A stretch of DNA of 9,691 nt, from assembly GCA_023391725.1 (NCBI GenBank), contig JAEWAH010000139.1, forward strand, positions 1-9,691, read 5' to 3'. Numbering within the stretch: position 1 is the stretch's first letter; each line of letters starts with the position of its first letter. This document shows, one piece after another, positions 6,881 to 9,691 of the stretch. Below the pieces are notes generated by a model. The model saw only the letters and a list, made by a program, of their open reading frames with translations, made no database searches and was not told the DNA's origin. This stretch comes from Bacillota bacterium. Its GTDB lineage: Bacteria; Bacillota; Clostridia; Christensenellales; Aristaeellaceae. A program made the translations under genes and the position numbers.

Positions 6881-6942
6881 CCATGACAATTGGTTATTTC
6901 CCCGGCATGATCACCTGACGGAATAAAAGTAAATTCAATCAG

Positions 6943-6966
6943 GGCGGAGGTTTGCCCCCCTCCGTC
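6943..6966 (+). terminator. Weak hairpin after the PHP-GDPD gene
   Basis: GGCGGAGG (6943-6950) pairs with CCTCCGTC (6959-6966), 8 bp with one G-U, loop of 8 nt, about 60 bp after the stop codon. It is followed by GTCTTCTCATTT, a broken T-tract, so it is at best a partial terminator. Confidence 0.4.
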
Positions 6967-7009
6967 GTCTTCTCATTTGGATTGTATAGCCGTGATACAC
7001 TGTTCCGCT

Positions 7010-7040
7010 GCTTGCGGGGGACAAGCCCCCCGCCGCAAGC
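7010..7040. repeat. Large GC-rich hairpin at the left part of a probable dispersed repeat
   Basis: GCTTGCGG (7010-7017) pairs perfectly with CCGCAAGC (7033-7040), with an inner GGG/CCC pairing around ACAAG. No T-tract follows, so it is not a normal terminator. It runs directly toward the CGTCATTGCGAG element and may be part of the same repeated unit. Confidence 0.5.
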
Positions 7041-7058
7041 TTACGCAGCTTCTCGCCC

Positions 7059-7086
7059 CGTCATTGCGAGCCGCGCGAAGCAATCC
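7059..7086. repeat. CGTCATTGCGAG...GAAGCAATCC dispersed repeat
   Basis: This short element carries ATTGC (7063-7067) and GCAAT (7080-7084) as inverted ends around a GC-rich centre. Sequences of this kind are a recognised intergenic repeat in many bacterial genomes, and give rise to the false peptide VIASxAKQSI in gene predictions, visible here in one frame. No gene was found in 6881-7214; the interval holds this repeat, hairpins and the regulator's promoter. Confidence 0.7.
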
Positions 7087-7105
7087 ATATTTCCAATCCA
7101 TTCTT

Positions 7106-7146
7106 GCCCTTCCCGTGGGTATTTTGCGGGAGGGCTTTTTCTTTTC
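7106..7146 (+). terminator. Strong rho-independent terminator upstream of the two-component operon
   Basis: GCCCTTCCCG (7106-7115) pairs with CGGGAGGGC (7127-7135) with one bulged T, followed by TTTTTCTTTT. It should end rightward transcription from the PHP-GDPD unit and insulate the regulator genes. Its T-tract merges with the first half-site of the regulator promoter. Confidence 0.85.
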
Positions 7147-7175
7147 ATTTATTTCTCATCATGTTGTGGTAGGAT
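7141..7175 (+). promoter_or_regulatory. Response-regulator promoter with tandem TTTCAT/TCTCAT repeat (copy 1)
   Basis: TTTCAT (7143-7148) and TCTCAT (7154-7159) are spaced by 11 bp and end 10 bp before an extended -10 (TG-G-TAGGAT, -10 at 7170-7175). No usable -35 exists; the repeats occupy its place, the arrangement of PhoB-type activated promoters. The start of transcription would be near 7182, about 33 nt before the regulator gene. A second copy lies at 9265-9299. Confidence 0.6.
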
Positions 7176-7214
7176 ATATAGAAGCAATGGAAAAACAATG
7201 GAAGGAAAATCACC

Positions 7215-7895
7215 ATGCGTGTTTTGATTGTGGAGGATGATGAGGCGCTGCGCCAGATCATCCTCAAGCGGCTCAAGGCGGAAGGGTATGCCGCCGACGA
7301 GTGCGCAAGCGGAACAGATGGGCTGTACTATGCCCAAAATACAGAGTATGATGGCATCCTATTGGACGTGATGCTGCCCGGAATGAGCGGGCTGGAGGTT
7401 TTGAAGAGCCTGCGCAAGAAGGGCTGCACTGCGGGCATTTTGCTTTTGACTGCACGTGACAGCATCGAGGACCGGGTGATCGGCCTGGATCTGGGGGCCG
7501 ATGATTATTTGGTGAAGCCCTTCGCATTTGACGAATTGCTGGCGCGGCTCCGCGCCCTTTTGCGGCGCCACTCCGAAGGCCGCTCCCCGCTTTTGCGCCT
7601 GGCGGATCTCACCATGGATACCAGCACCCATACAGTCCTCCGGGGAGACCGGGAGATTCTGCTTACCTCCAAGGAATACGCCATGCTGGAATTTTTTTTG
7701 CGAAACACGGGAAGCGTGCTGACCCGCACGCAGATCATCGATCATGTGTGGAACTACGACTGCGATTTTGAATCCAACCTGGTGGATGTGTATATCAGGT
7801 ATCTGCGCAACAAAATCGATAAGGATGAGTCCGTAAAGCTTTTGCATACGGTGCGGGGTTTTGGATATGTGCTGAAGGTCGGTGAAGAGATTTGA
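7215..7895 (+). CDS. OmpR/PhoB-family response regulator
   Basis: This 226-residue DNA-binding regulator receives phosphate from the kinase encoded next. The receiver domain (1-118) has the acidic pocket Glu7-Asp8-Asp9, phospho-acceptor Asp51 in LLDVMLPG, Thr79 and Lys101 in VKPF. A winged-helix domain follows (about 124-222), ending in the typical HTVRGFGYVL wing; the recognition-helix region reads ESNLVDVYIRYLRNKID. All key residues are intact and the length is normal. GGAAGGA lies about 8 nt before the ATG. Its promoter carries a tandem repeat expected for this family, so autoregulation is likely. It may also control the membrane protein at 9349. It is not identifiable as PhoP itself. Confidence 0.92.
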   Translation: MRVLIVEDDEALRQIILKRLKAEGYAADECASGTDGLYYAQNTEYDGILLDVMLPGMSGLEVLKSLRKKGCTAGILLLTARDSIEDRVIGLDLGADDYLVKPFAFDELLARLRALLRRHSEGRSPLLRLADLTMDTSTHTVLRGDREILLTSKEYAMLEFFLRNTGSVLTRTQIIDHVWNYDCDFESNLVDVYIRYLRNKIDKDESVKLLHTVRGFGYVLKVGEEI

Positions 7896-9256
7896 CAAGG
7901 CGATGGCCTATCAGATACAAAATGACGCTCTGGTATGGGCTTTTGACCCTTGTGCTACTTGCCGCATTCCTTCCGCTGCTTTACCTGACAACGCGCGGCG
8001 TCCTTTATAAAAACGAGGAAGAGTACTTGCGCCAGTCCCTATCGCAGTTGACCGCCCAGGTAGAGGAGAGGAACGGGCACCTGATCTTTGAAAACGAAGT
8101 TCCCCTGCCACCGGAGATCAGTTTTATGATCCTTGCGGACGACAAAACACCGCTGGCCTCCGCGGGGGATATTTCCGTATTTGATCAATTTCCCTTTCAA
8201 GCGGACGCCCTTAGGGTACGCAAATGGAACGCCTGCAATTGGATGACGCTGGATGAGGTAGTTCAAAAGGCAAGCCTGCCCCCGATCAATCTTCGGTTGG
8301 CCAGTCCGCTTTCGGATGTGGATAAGGTGCTGAGCACCGTAAAATGGATCGGCATCATAGGTGTTCCGCTCTTTTTGCTGACAGCCATCCTGGGGGGGCT
8401 CTTTATTGCGCAGCGGTCCATACAGCCCCTGCAGCAGGTGATCAAAAGCGCGAAGGTCATCTCTCGAGGCGATTTGTCCGAGCGGATCAAGAGCGTGGGC
8501 AGCCGGGATGAAATAGGCGACCTGATCAAAACCATGAACGAGATGATCGAAAGCCTTCAAATTTCTTTTGCTAGGGAGAAACAATTTACATCCGACGCCT
8601 CCCATGAACTGCGCACCCCGGTGGCCATCATCATGGCCTATTCGGAGTCTCTTCTTTCGGAAGGCAGCCTTGCGGAGGAGGATCGCAAATCAGTGGAGAC
8701 CATCCTGCTGGAGAGCCAAAGGATCCGGCATATCATTTCCCAGCTTTTGACCTTGACCCGTGGAAATGAGGGGAGGTATCCCCTGCACCTGGAAGCGCTG
8801 GACGCGCAGGAACTAATAAAAGGTGTTGCCGCCCAGCTGGCGGACAGCCTGGAAGAAAGAAACATCCAGCTTCAATGGGACGTAGACCCGGGAACGATGA
8901 TCTATGGTGACCAGAGCCTGATGACCCAGCTGATGCTGAATCTTTTGGAAAACGCCATCAAATACGGAAAGGCCCAGGGCCATGTCCATATCACCATAAA
9001 CACGCAGGGAGAGCAGTTCAAGATTATTGTGAAGGACGATGGCATCGGCATCCCCAGCGAAAATCTCCCCTATATTTTCGAACGGTTCTACCGCGTGGAT
9101 ACGTCCCGGGACCGGACAGGCACGGGCCTTGGCCTATCCATTGTAAAATGGATCGTTCAGGCACATCACGGCACAGTGGAGGTCCTAAGCGAGCCGGGCA
9201 AGGGAACTGTATTCACACTCTTGTTCCCCAGGCCTGCACAAAAGTTTTTTATGTAA
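7892..9256 (+). CDS. HAMP-domain sensor histidine kinase
   Basis: This 454-residue membrane kinase is the partner of the response regulator. It starts at TTG 7892, overlapping the regulator stop as TTGA; a stop lies just upstream in frame, and the leader MTRRWPIRYKMTLWYG is typical of such kinases. A start at ATG 7922 would remove the basic leader. TM1 is at about 12-33, an extracytoplasmic sensor of about 115 residues follows, then TM2 at about 152-173 and HAMP at about 174-226. The phosphoryl site is His238 in SDASHELRTP. ATPase motifs are intact: N-box LMLNLLENAIKYG with Asn354, DDGIGIP (382-388), F-box FERFY, and GTGLGLS (410-416). It has no PAS domain, unlike standard PhoR. The signal is unknown; the sensor region resembles nothing I recognise. 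Confidence 0.92.
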   Translation: MTRRWPIRYKMTLWYGLLTLVLLAAFLPLLYLTTRGVLYKNEEEYLRQSLSQLTAQVEERNGHLIFENEVPLPPEISFMILADDKTPLASAGDISVFDQFPFQADALRVRKWNACNWMTLDEVVQKASLPPINLRLASPLSDVDKVLSTVKWIGIIGVPLFLLTAILGGLFIAQRSIQPLQQVIKSAKVISRGDLSERIKSVGSRDEIGDLIKTMNEMIESLQISFAREKQFTSDASHELRTPVAIIMAYSESLLSEGSLAEEDRKSVETILLESQRIRHIISQLLTLTRGNEGRYPLHLEALDAQELIKGVAAQLADSLEERNIQLQWDVDPGTMIYGDQSLMTQLMLNLLENAIKYGKAQGHVHITINTQGEQFKIIVKDDGIGIPSENLPYIFERFYRVDTSRDRTGTGLGLSIVKWIVQAHHGTVEVLSEPGKGTVFTLLFPRPAQKFFM

Positions 9257-9264
9257 AATGAATG

Positions 9265-9299
9265 CTTTTCATCTGCTTCTCATCTTTTCGTGGTATGAT
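9265..9299 (+). promoter_or_regulatory. Promoter of the downstream membrane protein with the same tandem repeat (copy 2)
   Basis: This block matches 7141-7175 at 28 of 35 positions without gaps. TTTCAT (9267-9272) and TCTCAT (9278-9283) are again 11 bp apart and 10 bp before an extended -10 (TG-G-TATGAT at 9294-9299). No terminator separates it from the kinase gene, so the downstream gene may also be read from the regulator promoter. Confidence 0.6.
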
Positions 9300-9348
9300 G
9301 GAGTTATGGTGGACAACCATCCTAGTGAATGAAAAGAGGAGCAGGTGA

Positions 9349-9691
9349 ATGAGGCAGCCTTCCCAGATGGATAATCCTCAGAGACAGCTTAAGAGCAGCC
9401 CAGGCTGGCAGACATATGAAGCGCCGCAAGTTTATGGCCGCACCCGCCGGGAACAGCCCAGAAAGAGGCGGCGGTCGCTGGGCGCCATACTTCTTTTGGA
9501 TACGGTGGTCATGTTCCTTTGCCTTGGGCTTTTATGTGCTTATATGTTCCTGATCCCGCGTCCCCTTCAGGCGGAAGGAGGCACGGATAAGATAAGGTCT
9601 GCACAGCAGAACCCGGCCGTGGAATCGCCCCCGCCTGAGGCCTCGTCCGATATAGGGATCACACAGCCCGGGCTCGTTCCTCAGATAACGG
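9349..9691 (+). CDS. Single-pass membrane protein, N-terminal part (3' end outside window)
   Basis: The first 114 codons are present and the gene leaves the window. The ATG has AGAGGAG 7 nt upstream. Residues 1-44 are hydrophilic and end in a basic patch (RTRREQPRKRRR, 31-42). One membrane segment follows at about 45-69. The visible outer part is rich in Pro, Ser and Gln (for example VESPPPEASS, 91-100), like a linker before an extracellular domain. By the positive-inside rule the N-terminus is cytoplasmic. No domain can be named from this part; enzymes anchored by an N-terminal segment, such as cell-wall or polysaccharide hydrolases, would fit. Its promoter copies that of the response regulator, so it is a likely target of the two-component system. 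Confidence 0.75.
   Translation, partial: MRQPSQMDNPQRQLKSSPGWQTYEAPQVYGRTRREQPRKRRRSLGAILLLDTVVMFLCLGLLCAYMFLIPRPLQAEGGTDKIRSAQQNPAVESPPPEASSDIGITQPGLVPQIT

Noticed and set aside
6952..7240. Two open frames of about 90 codons in the gap before the regulator
   Set aside because: They run through a hairpin, a dispersed repeat and a terminator, have no ribosome site, and contain the known false peptide produced by that repeat.
7215..9256. Naming the two-component pair PhoP-PhoR
   Set aside because: The kinase lacks the PAS domain usual in PhoR, and the regulator's domain sequence alone does not separate PhoP from other OmpR-family members.
9306..9332. An eight-codon ATG frame at the predicted transcription start before the membrane protein
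   Set aside because: It has no ribosome site and nothing suggests a leader peptide; it is probably chance.

Overview
The window looks like a chromosomal segment of a Gram-positive, probably clostridial (Bacillota) genome of moderately high GC. The signs are strong AGGAGG-type ribosome binding sites, a lipoprotein-type solute-binding protein, TTG starts, and OmpR-family regulation with tandem repeats. No rRNA, tRNA, CRISPR array or transposase was seen. The taxon is inferred from style, not from a search.

Left half, minus strand: a four-gene ABC importer reads leftward as ATPase (3532-4578), permease A (2646-3521), permease E (1797-2630) and lipoprotein binding protein (435-1664). Their sequences resemble the sn-glycerol-3-phosphate/glycerophosphodiester importer UgpC-A-E-B. 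A stem-loop lies between permease E and the binding protein, and a terminator-like hairpin follows the binding protein. Beyond it, the first 113 residues of a metallo-beta-lactamase-fold hydrolase run off the left edge.

Centre, plus strand: across a 278-bp divergent control region lies a two-gene unit. The first gene (4857-5306) encodes a small protein resembling the N-terminal beta domain of CehA/McbA-type metallohydrolases. It overlaps by ATGA the second gene (5303-6880), a 525-residue fusion of a PHP-type metallo-phosphoesterase domain and a glycerophosphodiester phosphodiesterase (GDPD, UgpQ-like) domain. A Ugp-like importer divergent from a GDPD-containing enzyme suggests uptake and intracellular breakdown of glycerophosphodiesters or a related phosphodiester. 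The PHP-GDPD fusion with a detached CehA-type domain is the most unusual item here.

Right half, plus strand: a non-coding stretch (6881-7214) holds a weak terminator, a large hairpin, a CGTCATTGCGAG-type dispersed repeat and a strong terminator. Then comes an OmpR-family response regulator (7215-7895) and its overlapping HAMP histidine kinase (7892-9256). A 35-bp promoter block upstream of the regulator recurs, 28/35 identical, upstream of the next gene, a single-pass membrane protein cut off by the right edge (9349 onward). Each copy has a TTTCAT-N5-TCTCAT tandem repeat ending 10 bp before the -10. This suggests that the two-component system controls itself and that membrane protein.
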